From: Silene conica
Lineage: Eukaryota > Streptophyta > Magnoliopsida > Caryophyllales > Caryophyllaceae
Direction of reading: 5' to 3'
Assembly (NCBI GenBank): GCA_029255685.2
Contig: CM055313.2
Location: forward strand, 50,810,579-50,874,578
Length of the DNA: 64,000 nucleotides
The notes below the pieces were generated by a model. It saw nothing but the letters and a program-made list of their open reading frames with translations. It did no database searches and was not told the DNA's origin. Shown here one piece after another: positions 10,364 to 21,865 of this stretch (positions are counted from its first letter, which is position 1; the number at the start of each line of letters is the position of its first letter). A program made the translations under genes and the position numbers.

Positions 10364-10619
10364 GTTTTTTTTTTCTAAATTTCGTTTTTCCTTTGCTTTA
10401 TTCTCTTATTTTCGTGTTATTAACGAATAAAATGCTTATATCACGTCGAAATAATAAATTTGAAAAAAAAATCGTCCAAATCGGACACTCCGGGAGCAAG
10501 TTACGGCCTGTCGAAGACACGGAGGCGTGACGGGATAATGAGAGGACTACCGGTACTCAGTTTATGTTGAACAGAGACGAAAATGGGGTAATATAAGCAA
10601 ATTTGTGATGAAAGTCTAT

Positions 10620-10738
10620 GGGTGCGATCATACCAGCACTAATGCACCGGATCCATCAGAACTCTGCTGTCAACGGTGCTTGGGCGAAAGTAGTAATAGG
10701 ATGGGTGACCTCCTGGGAAGGCCTCGTGTTGCTCCCCT
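10620..10738 (+). rRNA. 5S rRNA gene 17, class E
   Basis: One base lost in GGATCCATCAG; private GTCAACGGTGC and GCTCCCCT end. Confidence 0.92.
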
Positions 10739-10989
10739 CTTTTCCTAAATTTCGTTTTTCCTTTGGTTTTTTTCTCATTTTCGTATTATTAACGAATAAA
10801 ATGCGTATATCACGTCGAAATAATAAATTTGAAAAAAACAATCGTCCTAATCGGATACTCCGGGAGCAAGTTACGGCCTGTCGAAGACACAGAGGCGTGA
10901 CGGGATAAAGAGAGGACTAGCGAAACTCAGTTTATGTTGAACAGAGACGAAAATGATGTAATATAAACAAATTTATGATGAAAGTGTAT

Positions 10990-11107
10990 GGGTGCGATCA
11001 TACTAGCACTAATGCATCGGATCCCATCAGAACTCCGCAGTGAAGCGTGTGGGCGAGAGTAGTACTAGGATGGGAAACCTCCTGGGAAGGCCTCGTGTTG
11101 CACCCTT
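10990..11107 (+). rRNA. 5S rRNA gene 18, class C (2-base loss)
   Basis: GCGTGTGGGCG shows a 2-base loss in the box A area on top of GGGAAACC. Likely non-functional. Confidence 0.9.
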
Positions 11108-11358
11108 TTTTGTCTAAATTTAGTTTTTCCTTTGGTTTTTTTTCTTATTTTCGTGTTATTAACGAATAAAATGCGTATATCATGTCGAAATAATAAATTT
11201 GAAAAAAAAATCGTCCTAATCGGACACTCCGGGAGCAAGTTACGGCCTGTCGAAGACACGGAGGCGTGACGGGATAATGAGAGGACTACCGAAACTCAGT
11301 TTATGTTGAATAGAGACGAAAATGGGGTAATATAAGCAAATTTTTGATAAAAGTGTAT

Positions 11359-11478
11359 GGGTGCGGTCATACCAGCACTAATGCACCGCATCCCATCAGA
11401 ACTCCGTAGTTAAGTGCGCTTGTGCGAAAGTAGTACTAGGATGGGTGACCTCCTGGGAAGGCCTCGTGTTACACCCCC
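11359..11478 (+). rRNA. 5S rRNA gene 19, class B
   Basis: BamHI site destroyed (CCGCATCCC) and AAGTGCGC. The same haplotype recurs at 15825. Confidence 0.92.
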
Positions 11479-11731
11479 TTTTTTTGTAAATTTCGTTTTT
11501 CATTTGGTTTTTTTTCTTATTTTCGTGTTATTAACGAATAAAATGCGTATATCACGTCGAAATAATAAATTTGAAACAAAAAATCGTCCAAATTGGACAC
11601 TCCGGGAGCAAGTTACGGCCTGTCGAAGACAAGGAGGCGTGACAGGATAATGAGAGGACTACCGGAACTCAGTTTATGTTGAACAGAGACGAAAATGGGG
11701 TAATATAAACAAATTTGTGATGAAAGTGTAC

Positions 11732-11850
11732 GGGTGCGATCATACCAGCACTAATGCACCGGATCCCATCAGAACTCCGCAGTTAAGCGTGCTTGTGCGA
11801 GAGTAGTACTGGATGGGTGACCTCCTGGAAAGGCCTCGTGTTGCACCCCT
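11732..11850 (+). rRNA. 5S rRNA gene 20, class D
   Basis: Opens tetramer copy 2; followed by the GCTTTATTCTC spacer. Confidence 0.93.
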
Positions 11851-12106
11851 GTTTTTTTTTTCTAAATTTCGTTTTTCCTTTGCTTTATTCTCTTATTTTC
11901 GTGTTATTAACGAATAAAATGCTTATATCACGTCGAAATAATAAATTTGAAAAAACAATCGTCCAAATCGGACACTCCGGGAGCAAGTTACGGCCTGTCG
12001 AAGACACGGAGGCGTGACGGGATAATGAGAGGACTACCGGTACTCAGTTTATGTTGAACAGAGACGAAAATGGGGTAATATAAGCAAATTTGTGATGAAA
12101 TTCTAT

Positions 12107-12225
12107 GGGTGCGATCATACCAGCACTAATGCACCGGATCCATCAGAACTCTGCTGTCAAGCGTGCTTGGGCGAAAGTAGTAATAGGATGAGTGACCTCC
12201 TGGGAAGGCCTCGTGTTGCACTCCT
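12107..12225 (+). rRNA. 5S rRNA gene 21, class E
   Basis: Preceded by the rare GATGAAATTCTATGGG leader; GGATGAGTGACC in box C; GCACTCCT end. Confidence 0.92.
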
Positions 12226-12476
12226 CTTTTCCTAAATTTCGTTTTTCCTTTGGTTTTTTTCTCATTTTCGTATTATTAACGAATAAAATGCGTATATCAC
12301 GTCGAAATAATAAATTTGAAAAAAACAATCGTCCTAATCGGATACTCCGGGAGCAAGTTACGGCCTGTAGAAGACACAGAGGCGTGACGGGATAAAGAGA
12401 GGACTAGCGAAACTCAGTTTATGTTGAACAGAGACGAAAATGATGTAATATAAACAAATTTATGATGAAAGTGTAT

Positions 12477-12594
12477 GGGTGCGATCATACTAGCACTAAT
12501 GCATCGGATCCCATCAGAACTCCGCAGTGAAGCGTGTGGGCGAGAGTAGTACTAGGATGGGAAACCTCCTGGCATGGCCTCGTGTTGCACCCTT
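12477..12594 (+). rRNA. 5S rRNA gene 22, class C (2-base loss)
   Basis: 2-base loss plus CTGGCATGGCC. Confidence 0.9.
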
Positions 12595-12847
12595 TTTTGT
12601 CTAAATTTAGTTTTTCCTTTGGTTTTTTTTTCTTATTTTCGTGTTATTAACGAATAAAATGCGTATATCATGTCGAAATAATAAATTTGAAAAAAAAAAT
12701 CGTCCTAATCGGACACTCCGGGACCAAGTTACGGCCTGTCGAAGACACGGAGGCGTGACGGGATAATGAGAGGACTACCGAAACTCAGTTTATGTTGAAT
12801 AGAGACGAAAATGGGGTAATATAAGCAAATTTTTGATAAAAGTGTAT

Positions 12848-12967
12848 GGGTGCGGTCATACCAGCACTAATGCACCGCATCCAATCAGAACTCCGTAGTT
12901 AAGCGCGCTTGTGCGAAAGTAGTACTAGGATGGGTGACCTCCTGGGAAGGCCTCGTGTTACACCCCC
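12848..12967 (+). rRNA. 5S rRNA gene 23, class B
   Basis: CCGCATCCAATCAG: two changes in the BamHI/loop region. Confidence 0.92.
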
Positions 12968-13221
12968 TTTTTTTGTAAATTTCGTTTTTCATTTGGTTTT
13001 TTTTTCTTATTTTCGTGTTATTAACGAATAAAATGCGTATATCACGTCGAAATAATAAATTTGAAACAAAAAATCGTCCAAATTGGACACTCCGGGAGCA
13101 AGTTACGGCCTGTCGAAGACAAGGAGGCGTGACAGGATAATGAGAGGACTACCGGAACTCAGTTTATGTTGAACAGAGACGAAAATGGGGTAATATAAAC
13201 AAATTTGTGATGAAAGTGTAC

Positions 13222-13340
13222 GGGTGCGATCATACCAGCACTAATGCACCGGATCCCATCAGAACTCCGCAGTTAAGCGTGCTTGTGCGAGAGTAGTACT
13301 GGATGGGTGACCTCCTGGAAAGGCCTCGTGTTGCACCCCT
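13222..13340 (+). rRNA. 5S rRNA gene 24, class D
   Basis: Opens tetramer copy 3. Confidence 0.93.
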
Positions 13341-13596
13341 GTTTTTTTTTTCTAAATTTCGTTTTTCCTTTGCTTTATTCTCTTATTTTCGTGTTATTAA
13401 CGAATAAAATGCTTATATCACGTCGAAATAATAAATTTGAAAAAACAATCGTCCAAATCGGACACTCCGGGAGCAAGTTACGGCCTGTCGAAGACACGGA
13501 GGCGTGACGGGATAATGAGAGGACTACCGGTACTCAGTTTATGTTGAACAGAGACGAAAATGGGGTAATATAAGCAAATTTGTAATGAAAGTCTAT

Positions 13597-13715
13597 GGGT
13601 GCGATCATACCAGCACTAATGCACCGGATCCATCAGAACTCTGCTGTCAAGCGTGCTTGGGCGAAAGTAGTAATAGGATGGGTGACCTCCTGGGAAGGCC
13701 TCGTGTTGCTCCCCT
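13597..13715 (+). rRNA. 5S rRNA gene 25, class E
   Basis: GCTCCCCT end; preceded by TTTGTAATGAAAG. Confidence 0.92.
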
Positions 13716-13966
13716 CTTTTCCTAAATTTCGTTTTTCCTTTGGTTTTTTTCTCATTTTCGTATTATTAACGAATAAAATGCGTATATCACGTCGAAATAA
13801 TAAATTTGAAAAAAACAATCGTCCTAATCGGATACTCCGGGAGCAAGTTACGGCCTGTAGAAGACACAGAGGCGTGACGGGATAAAGAGAGGACTAGCGA
13901 AACTCAGTTTATGTTGAACAGAGACGAAAATGATGTAATATAAACAAATTTATGATGAAAGTGTAT

Positions 13967-14084
13967 GGGTGCGATCATACTAGCACTAATGCATCGGATC
14001 CCATCAGAACTCCGCAGTGAAGCGTGTGGGCGAGAGTAGTACTAGGATGGGAAACCTCCTGGCATGGCCTCGTGTTGCACCCTT
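13967..14084 (+). rRNA. 5S rRNA gene 26, class C (2-base loss)
   Basis: 2-base loss plus CTGGCATGGCC, as in gene 22. Confidence 0.9.
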
Positions 14085-14336
14085 TTTTGTCTAAATTTAG
14101 TTTTTCCTTTGGTTTTTTTTCTTATTTTCGTGTTATTAACGAATAAAATGCGTATATCATGTCGAAATAATAAATTTGAAAAAAAAAATCGTCCTAATCG
14201 GACACTCCGGGACCAAGTTACGGCCTGTCGAAGACACGGAGGCGTGACGGGATAATGAGAGGACTACCGAAACTCAGTTTATGTTGAATAGAGACGAAAA
14301 TGGGGTAATATAAGCAAATTTTTGATAAAAGTGTAT

Positions 14337-14456
14337 GGGTGCGGTCATACCAGCACTAATGCACCGCATCCAATCAGAACTCCGTAGTTAAGCGCGCTTG
14401 TGCGAAAGTAGTACTAGGATGGGTGACCTCCTGGGAAGGCCTCGTGTTACACCCCC
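14337..14456 (+). rRNA. 5S rRNA gene 27, class B
   Basis: CCGCATCCAATCAG haplotype, as in gene 23. Confidence 0.92.
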
Positions 14457-14709
14457 TTTTTTTGTAAATTTCGTTTTTCATTTGGTTTTTTTTCTTATTT
14501 TCGTGTTATTAACGAATAAAATGCGTATATCACGTCGAAATAATAAATTTGAAACAAAAAATCGTCCAAATTGGACACTCCGGGAGCAAGTTACGGCCTG
14601 TCGAAGACAAGGAGGCGTGACAGGATAATGAGAGGACTACCGGAACTCAGTTTATGTTGAACAGAGACGAAAATGGGGTAATATAAACAAATTTGTGATG
14701 AAAGTGTAC

Positions 14710-14828
14710 GGGTGCGATCATACCAGCACTAATGCACCGGATCCCATCAGAACTCCGCAGTTAAGCGTGCTTGTGCGAGAGTAGTACTGGATGGGTGACC
14801 TCCTGGAAAGGCCTCGTGTTGCACCCCT
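14710..14828 (+). rRNA. 5S rRNA gene 28, class D
   Basis: Opens tetramer copy 4; spacer reads GCTTTTTTCTC. Confidence 0.93.
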
Positions 14829-15085
14829 GTTTTTTTTTTCTAAATTTCGTTTTTCCTTTGCTTTTTTCTCTTATTTTCGTGTTATTAACGAATAAAATGC
14901 TTATATCACGTCGAAATAATAAATTTGAAAAAAAAAATCGTCCAAATCGGACACTCCGGGAGCAAGTTACGGCCTGTCGAAGACACGGAGGCGTGACGGG
15001 ATAATGAGAGGACTACCGGAACTCAGTTTATGTTGAACAGAGACGAAAATGGGGTAATATAAGCAAATTTGTAATGAAAGTCTAT

Positions 15086-15204
15086 GGGTGCGATCATACC
15101 AGCACTAATGCACCGGATCCATCAGAACTCTGCTGTCAAGCGTGCTTGGGCGAAAGTAGTAATAGGATGGGTGACCTCCTGGGAAGGCCTCGTGTTGCTC
15201 CCCT
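15086..15204 (+). rRNA. 5S rRNA gene 29, class E
   Basis: GCTCCCCT end. Confidence 0.92.
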
Positions 15205-15455
15205 CTTTTCCTAAATTTCGTTTTTCCTTTGGTTTTTTTCTCATTTTCGTATTATTAACGAATAAAATGCGTATATCACGTCGAAATAATAAATTTGAAA
15301 AAAACAATCGTCCTAATCGGATACTCCGGGAGCAAGTTACGGCCTGTCGAAGACACAGAGGCGTGACGGGATAAAGAGAGGACTAGCGAAACTCAGTTTA
15401 TGTTGAACAGAGACGAAAATGATGTAATATAAACAAATTTATGATGAAAGTGTAT

Positions 15456-15573
15456 GGGTGCGATCATACTAGCACTAATGCATCGGATCCCATCAGAACT
15501 CCGCAGTGAAGCGTGTGGGCGAGAGTAGTACTAGGATGGGAAACCTCCTGGGAAGGCCTCGTGTTGCACCCTT
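15456..15573 (+). rRNA. 5S rRNA gene 30, class C (2-base loss)
   Basis: 2-base loss; CTGGGAAGG retained, matching gene 18 at an offset of 4466 bp. Confidence 0.9.
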
Positions 15574-15824
15574 TTTTGTCTAAATTTAGTTTTTCCTTTG
15601 GTTTTTTTTCTTATTTTCGTGTTATTAACGAATAAAATGCGTATATCATGTCGAAATAATAAATTTGAAAAAAAAATCGTCCTAATCGGACACTCCGGGA
15701 GCAAGTTACGGCCTGTCGAAGACACGGAGGCGTGACGGGATAATGAGAGGACTACCGAAACTCAGTTTATGTTGAATAGAGACGAAAATGGGGTAATATA
15801 AGCAAATTTTTGATAAAAGTGTAT

Positions 15825-15944
15825 GGGTGCGGTCATACCAGCACTAATGCACCGCATCCCATCAGAACTCCGTAGTTAAGTGCGCTTGTGCGAAAGTAGT
15901 ACTAGGATGGGTGACCTCCTGGGAAGGCCTCGTGTTACACCCCC
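15825..15944 (+). rRNA. 5S rRNA gene 31, class B
   Basis: CCGCATCCC with AAGTGCGC, the haplotype of gene 19. Confidence 0.92.
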
Positions 15945-16197
15945 TTTTTTTGTAAATTTCGTTTTTCATTTGGTTTTTTTTCTTATTTTCGTGTTATTAA
16001 CGAATAAAATGCGTATATCACGTCGAAATAATAAATTTGAAACAAAAAATCGTCCAAATTGGACACTCCGGGAGCAAGTTACGGCCTGTCGAAGACAAGG
16101 AGGCGTGACAGGATAATGAGAGGACTACCGGAACTCAGTTTATGTTGAACAGAGACGAAAATGGGGTAATATAAACAAATTTGTGATGAAAGTGTAC

Positions 16198-16316
16198 GGG
16201 TGCGATCATACCAGCACTAATGCACCGGATCCCATCAGAACTCCGCAGTTAAGCGTGCTTGTGCGAGAGTAGTACTGGATGGGTGACCTCCTGGAAAGGC
16301 CTCGTGTTGCACCCCT
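16198..16316 (+). rRNA. 5S rRNA gene 32, class D
   Basis: Opens tetramer copy 5; GCTTTATTCTC spacer as after gene 20. Confidence 0.93.
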
Positions 16317-16572
16317 GTTTTTTTTTTCTAAATTTCGTTTTTCCTTTGCTTTATTCTCTTATTTTCGTGTTATTAACGAATAAAATGCTTATATCACGTC
16401 GAAATAATAAATTTGAAAAAACAATCGTCCAAATCGGACACTCCGGGAGCAAGTTACGGCCTGTCGAAGACACGGAGGCGTGACGGGATAATGAGAGGAC
16501 TACCGGTACTCAGTTTATGTTGAACAGAGACGAAAATGGGGTAATATAAGCAAATTTGTGATGAAATTCTAT

Positions 16573-16691
16573 GGGTGCGATCATACCAGCACTAATGCAC
16601 CGGATCCATCAGAACTCTGCTGTCAAGCGTGCTTGGGCGAAAGTAGTAATAGGATGGGTGACCTCCTGGGAAGGCCTCGTGTTGCACTCCT
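16573..16691 (+). rRNA. 5S rRNA gene 33, class E
   Basis: GATGAAATTCTATGGG leader and GCACTCCT end shared with gene 21; box C GGATGGG intact here. Confidence 0.92.
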
Positions 16692-16942
16692 CTTTTCCTA
16701 AATTTCGTTTTTCCTTTGGTTTTTTTCTCATTTTCGTATTATTAACGAATAAAATGCGTATATCACGTCGAAATAATAAATTTGAAAAAAACAATCGTCC
16801 TAATCGGATACTCCGGGAGCAAGTTACGGCCTGTAGAAGACACAGAGGCGTGACGGGATAAAGAGAGGACTAGCGAAACTCAGTTTATGTTGAACAGAGA
16901 CGAAAATGATGTAATATAAACAAATTTATGATGAAAGTGTAT

Positions 16943-17060
16943 GGGTGCGATCATACTAGCACTAATGCATCGGATCCCATCAGAACTCCGCAGTGAAGCG
17001 TGTGGGCGAGAGTAGTACTAGGATGGGAAACCTCCTGGCATGGCCTCGTGTTGCACCCTT
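16943..17060 (+). rRNA. 5S rRNA gene 34, class C (2-base loss)
   Basis: 2-base loss plus CTGGCATGGCC. Confidence 0.9.
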
Positions 17061-17312
17061 TTTTGTCTAAATTTAGTTTTTCCTTTGGTTTTTTTTCTTA
17101 TTTTCGTGTTATTAACGAATAAAATGCGTATATCATGTCGAAATAATAAATTTGAAAAAAAAAATCGTCCTAATCGGACACTCCGGGAGCAAGTTACGGC
17201 CTGTCGAAGACACGGAGGCGTGACGGGATAATGAGAGGACTACCGAAACTCAGTTTATGTTGAATAGAGACGAAAATGGGGTAATATAAGCAAATTTTTG
17301 ATAAAAGTGTAT

Positions 17313-17432
17313 GGGTGCGGTCATACCAGCACTAATGCACCGCATCCAATCAGAACTCCGTAGTTAAGCGCGCTTGTGCGAAAGTAGTACTAGGATGGGT
17401 GACCTCCTGGGAAGGCCTCGTGTTACACCCCC
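17313..17432 (+). rRNA. 5S rRNA gene 35, class B
   Basis: CCGCATCCAATCAG haplotype. Confidence 0.92.
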
Positions 17433-17685
17433 TTTTTTTGTAAATTTCGTTTTTCATTTGGTTTTTTTTCTTATTTTCGTGTTATTAACGAATAAAATGC
17501 GTATATCACGTCGAAATAATAAATTTGAAACAAAAAATCGTCCAAATTGGACACTCCGGGAGCAAGTTACGGCCTGTCGAAGACAAGGAGGCGTGACAGG
17601 ATAATGAGAGGACTACCGGAACTCAGTTTATGTTGAACAGAGACGAAAATGGGGTAATATAAACAAATTTGTGATGAAAGTGTAC

Positions 17686-17804
17686 GGGTGCGATCATACC
17701 AGCACTAATGCACCGGATCCCATCAGAACTCCGCAGTTAAGCGTGCTTGTGCGAGAGTAGTACTGGATGGGTGACCTCCTGGAAAGGCCTCGTGTTGCAC
17801 CCCT
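17686..17804 (+). rRNA. 5S rRNA gene 36, class D
   Basis: Opens the incomplete sixth tetramer. Confidence 0.93.
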
Positions 17805-18060
17805 GTTTTTTTTTTCTAAATTTCGTTTTTCCTTTGCTTTTTTCTCTTATTTTCGTGTTATTAACGAATAAAATGCTTATATCACGTCGAAATAATAAAT
17901 TTGAAAAAAAAATCGTCCAAATCGGACACTCCGGGAGCAAGTTACGGCCTGTCGAAGACACGGAGGCGTGACGGGATAATGAGAGGACTACCGGAACTCA
18001 GTTTATGTTGAACAGAGACGAAAATGGGGTAATATAAGCAAATATGTGATGAAAGTCTAT

Positions 18061-18179
18061 GGGTGCGATCATACCAGCACTAATGCACCGGATCCATCAG
18101 AACTCTGCTGTCAAGCGTGCTTGGGCGAAAGTAGTAATAGGATGGGTGACCTCATGGGAAGGCCTCGTGTTGCACCCCT
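18061..18179 (+). rRNA. 5S rRNA gene 37, class E
   Basis: CCTCATGGG in box C; standard GCACCCCT end. Confidence 0.92.
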
Positions 18180-18432
18180 CTTTTCCTAAATTTCGTTTTT
18201 CCTTTGGTTTTTTTCTTATTTTTGTATTATTAACGAATAAAATGCGTATATCACGTCGAAATAATAAATTTGAAAAAAACAATCGTCCTAATCGGATACT
18301 CCGGGAGCAAGTTACGGCCTGTCGAAGACACAGAGGCGTGACGGGATAAAGAGAGGACTAGCGAAACTCAGTTTATGTTGAACAGAGACGAAAATGATGT
18401 AATATATAAACAAATTTATGATGAAAGTGTAT

Positions 18433-18544
18433 GGGTGCGATCATACTAGCACTAATGCATCGGATCCCATCAGAACTCCGCAGTGAAGCGTGTGGGCGAG
18501 AGTAGTACTAGGATGGGAAACCTCCTGGGAAGGCCTCGTGTTGC
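18433..18544 (+). pseudogene. 5S rRNA pseudogene 38, class C, 3' truncated
   Basis: 2-base loss as in other late class C copies, and the gene breaks off at GTGTTGC, joined directly to GTATATCACG of the spacer. The last bases of the gene, the terminator and the first part of the spacer are gone. The spacer word TGCGTATATCACGTCGAAAT is present twice in a row. The next gene starts only 320 bp on. Confidence 0.9.
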
Positions 18545-18752
18545 GTATATCACGTCGAAATAAAATGCGTATATCACGTCGAAATAATAAATTTGAAAAA
18601 AAAATTGTCCCAATCGGACACTCCGGGAGCAAGTTACGGCCTGTCGAAGACACAAAGGCGTGACGGGATAATGAGTGGACTACCGAAACTCAGTTTATGT
18701 TGAACAAAGACGAAAATGACTTAATATAAGCAAATTTGTGATGAAAGTGTAT

Positions 18753-18872
18753 GGGTGCGATCATACCAACACTAATGCACCGGATCCCATCAGAACTCCG
18801 TAGTTAAGCGCGCTTGTGCGAGAGTAGTACTAGGATGGGTGGCCTCCTGGCAAGGCCTCGTGTTGCACCCCT
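18753..18872 (+). rRNA. 5S rRNA gene 39, class F
   Basis: ACCAACAC and GGTGGCC in box C; opens the F-G-H-I domain. Confidence 0.93.
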
Positions 18873-19133
18873 GTTTTTTTTTTTTCTAAATTTCGTTTTT
18901 CCTTTGGTTTTTTTTTTCTTATTTTCGTGTTATTAACGAATAAAATGCGTATATCACGTCAAAATAATAAATTTGAAACACAAAATCGTCCAAATCGGAC
19001 ACTCCGGGAGCAAGTTACGGCCTGTCGAAGACACGGAGCCGTGACGGGATAATGAGAGGACTACCGGAACTCAGTTTATGTTGAACAGAGACGAAAATGG
19101 GGTAATATAAACATATTTGTGATGAAAGTCTAT

Positions 19134-19253
19134 GGGTGCGATCATACCATCACTAATGCACCGGATCCCATCAGAACTCCGCTGTCAAGCGTGCTTGGGG
19201 GAGAGTAGTACTAGGATGGGTGACCTCCTGGGAAGCCCTCGAGTTGCACCGCT
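19134..19253 (+). rRNA. 5S rRNA gene 40, class G
   Basis: GGAAGCCCTCGAG and CACCGCT end. Confidence 0.93.
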
Positions 19254-19508
19254 TTTTTTTTTTCTAAATTTCGTTTTTCCTTTTGTTTTTTTTCTTATTA
19301 TTGTGTTATTAACGAATAAAATGCGTATATCACGTCGAAATAATAAATTGGAAAAAAAAATCGTCCCAATAGAGCACTCCGGAAGCAACTTACAGCCTGT
19401 CGGAGACACGGAGGCGTGGCGTGATAATGAGAGGACTACCGAAAGTCAGTTTATGTTGAACAGAGACAAAAATGGGGTAATATAAGCAAATTTGTGATGA
19501 AAGTGTAT

Positions 19509-19622
19509 GGGTGCGATCATACCAGCACTAATGCACCGGATCCCACTCCGCTGTTAAGCGTGCTTGGGCGAGTGTAGTACTAGGATGGGTGACCTCATGG
19601 GAAGGCCTCGTGTTGCACCCCT
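19509..19622 (+). rRNA. 5S rRNA gene 41, class H (6-base loss)
   Basis: ATCAGA (about nt 37-42, loop C/helix III arm) missing; GAGTGTAG and CCTCATGGG. Likely non-functional. Confidence 0.92.
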
Positions 19623-19879
19623 TTTTTTCTAAATTTCGTTTTTCCTTTGTTTTTTTTTTTGTTTTTTATCGTGTTATTAACGTATAAAATTCGTATATCA
19701 CGTCGAAATAATAAATTTGAAAAAAAAAAAATCGTCCCAATCGGAAACTCCGGGAGCAAGTTACGGCCTAACGAAGACACGGAGGCGTGACGGGATAATG
19801 AGAGGACTACCGGAACTCAGTTTATGTTGAACAGAGACGAAAATGGGGTAATATAAGCAAATTTGTGATGAAAGTGTAT

Positions 19880-19999
19880 GGGTGCGATCATACCAGCACT
19901 AATGCACCGGATCCCTTCAGAACTCCGCTGTCAAGCGTGCTTGGGCAAAAGTAGTAATAGGATGGGTGACCTCCTGGGAAGGCCTCGTGTTGCACCCCT
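19880..19999 (+). rRNA. 5S rRNA gene 42, class I
   Basis: CCCTTCAG and GGGCAAAAG, the haplotype of the truncated gene at 26970. Confidence 0.93.
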
Positions 20000-20249
20000 T
20001 TTTTTCTAAACTTCGTTTTTCCTTTGTTTTTTTTCTTATTTTCGTGTTATTAACGAATAAAATGCGTATATCACGTCGAAATAATAAATTTGAAAAAAAT
20101 ATCGTCCCAATCGGACACTCCGGGAACAAGTTACGGCCTGTCGAAGACACAAAGGCGTGACGGGATAATGAGTGGACTTCCGAAACTCAGTTTATGTTGA
20201 ACAGAGACGAAAATGACTTAATATAAGCAAATTTGTGATGAAAGTGTAT

Positions 20250-20369
20250 GGGTGCGATCATACCAGCACTAATGCACCGGATCCCATCAGAACTCCGTAG
20301 TTAAGCGCGCTTGTGCGAGAGTAGTACTATGACGGGTGACCTCCTGGCAAGGCCTCGTGTTGCACCCCT
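20250..20369 (+). rRNA. 5S rRNA gene 43, class F-like
   Basis: GTACTATGACGGG in box C; GTGACC rather than GTGGCC. Confidence 0.92.
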
Positions 20370-20627
20370 GTTTTTTTTTTTCTAAATTTCGTTTTTCCTT
20401 TAGTTTTTTTTCTTATTTTCGTGTTATTAACGAATAAAATGCGTATATCACGTCGAAATAATAAATTTGAAAAAAAAAATCGTCCAAATCGGACACTCCG
20501 GGAGCAAGTTATGGCCTGTCGAAGACACGGAGGCGTGAAGGTATAATGAGAGGACTACCGGAACTCAGTTTATCTTGAACAGAGACGAAAATGGGGTAAT
20601 ATAAGCAAATTTGTGATGAAAGTCTAT

Positions 20628-20747
20628 GGGTGCGATCATACCAGCACTAATGCACCGGATCCCATCAGAACTCCGCTGTCAAGCGTGCTTGGGCGAGAGT
20701 AGTACTAGGATGGGTGACCTCTTGGGAAGGCCTCGTGTTGCACCTCT
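20628..20747 (+). rRNA. 5S rRNA gene 44, class A
   Basis: CCTCTTGGG and CACCTCT end. Confidence 0.94.
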
Positions 20748-20999
20748 CTTTTTCTAAATTTCGTTTTTTCCTTTGGTTTTTTTTCTTATTTTCGTGTAAT
20801 TAACAAATAAAATGCGTATATCACGTCGAAATAATAAATTTGAAAAAAAAATCGTCCCAATCGGACACTCCGGGAGCAAGTTACGGCCTGTCGAAGACAC
20901 AAAGGCGTGACGGGATAATGAGTGGACTACCGAAACTCAGTTTATGTTGAATAGAGACGAAAATGACTTAATATAAGCAAATTTGTGATGAAAGTGTAT

Positions 21000-21119
21000 G
21001 GGTGCGATCATACCAACACTAATGCACCGGATCCCATCAGAACTCCGTAGTTAAGCGCGCTTGTGCGAGAGTAGTACTAGGATGGGTGGCCTCTTGGCAA
21101 GGCCTCGTGTTGCACCCCT
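21000..21119 (+). rRNA. 5S rRNA gene 45, class F
   Basis: CTCTTGGCAAGG variant, shared with the copy 1490 bp on. Confidence 0.93.
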
Positions 21120-21378
21120 GTTTTTTTTTTTTCTAAATTTCGTTTTTCCTTTGGTTTTTTTTCTTATTTTCGTGTTATTAACGAATAAAATGCGTATATC
21201 ACGTCGAAATAATAAATTTGAAACACAAAATCGTCCAAATCGGACACTCCGGGAGCAAGTTACGGCCTGTCGAAGACACGGAGCCGTGACGGGATAATGA
21301 GAGGACTACCGGAACTCAGTTTATGTTGAACAGAGACGAAAATGGGGTAATATAAACAAATTTGTGATGAAAGTCTAT

Positions 21379-21498
21379 GGGTGCGATCATACCATCACTA
21401 ATGCACCGGATCCCATCAGAACTCCGCTGTCAAGCGTGCTTGGGGGAGAGTAGTACTAGGATGGGTGACCTCCTGGGAAGACCTCGAGTTACACCGCT
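21379..21498 (+). rRNA. 5S rRNA gene 46, class G
   Basis: GAAGACCTCGAG and GAGTTACACCGC. Confidence 0.93.
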
Positions 21499-21751
21499 TT
21501 TTTTTTCTAAATTTTGTTTTTCCTTTGGTTTTTTTTCTTATTATTGTGTTATTAACGAATAAAATGCGTATATCACGTCGAAATAATAAATTGGAAAAAA
21601 AAATCGTCCCAATAGAGCACTCCGGGAGCAACTTACAGCCTGTCGGAGACACGGAGGCGTGACGTGATAATGAGAGGACTACCGAAAGTCAGTTTATGTT
21701 GAACAGAGACAAAAATGGGGTAATATAAGCAAATTTGTGATGAAAGTGTAT

Positions 21752-21865
21752 GGGTGCGATCATACCAGCACAAATGCACCGGATCCCACTCCGCTGTTAA
21801 GCGTGCTTGGGCGAGTGTAGTACTAGGATGGGTGACCTCATGGGAAGGCCTCGTGTTGCACCCCT
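21752..21865 (+). rRNA. 5S rRNA gene 47, class H (6-base loss)
   Basis: Also CACAAATGCACC; CCTCATGGG. Confidence 0.92.

Larger units (their letters stand above)
10245..18544 (+). repeat. D-E-C-B tetramer higher-order repeat, about 1488 bp, five copies plus a partial sixth
   Basis: Class D genes begin at 10245, 11732, 13222, 14710, 16198 and 17686, spaced 1487-1490 bp. Each is followed by E, C and B; the sixth copy stops in a truncated C gene at 18544. Within it, the segment beginning at 10990 (C) through the B gene at 12848 recurs 4465-4466 bp downstream with the same private variants, so three tetramers were copied as one block. Confidence 0.9.
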
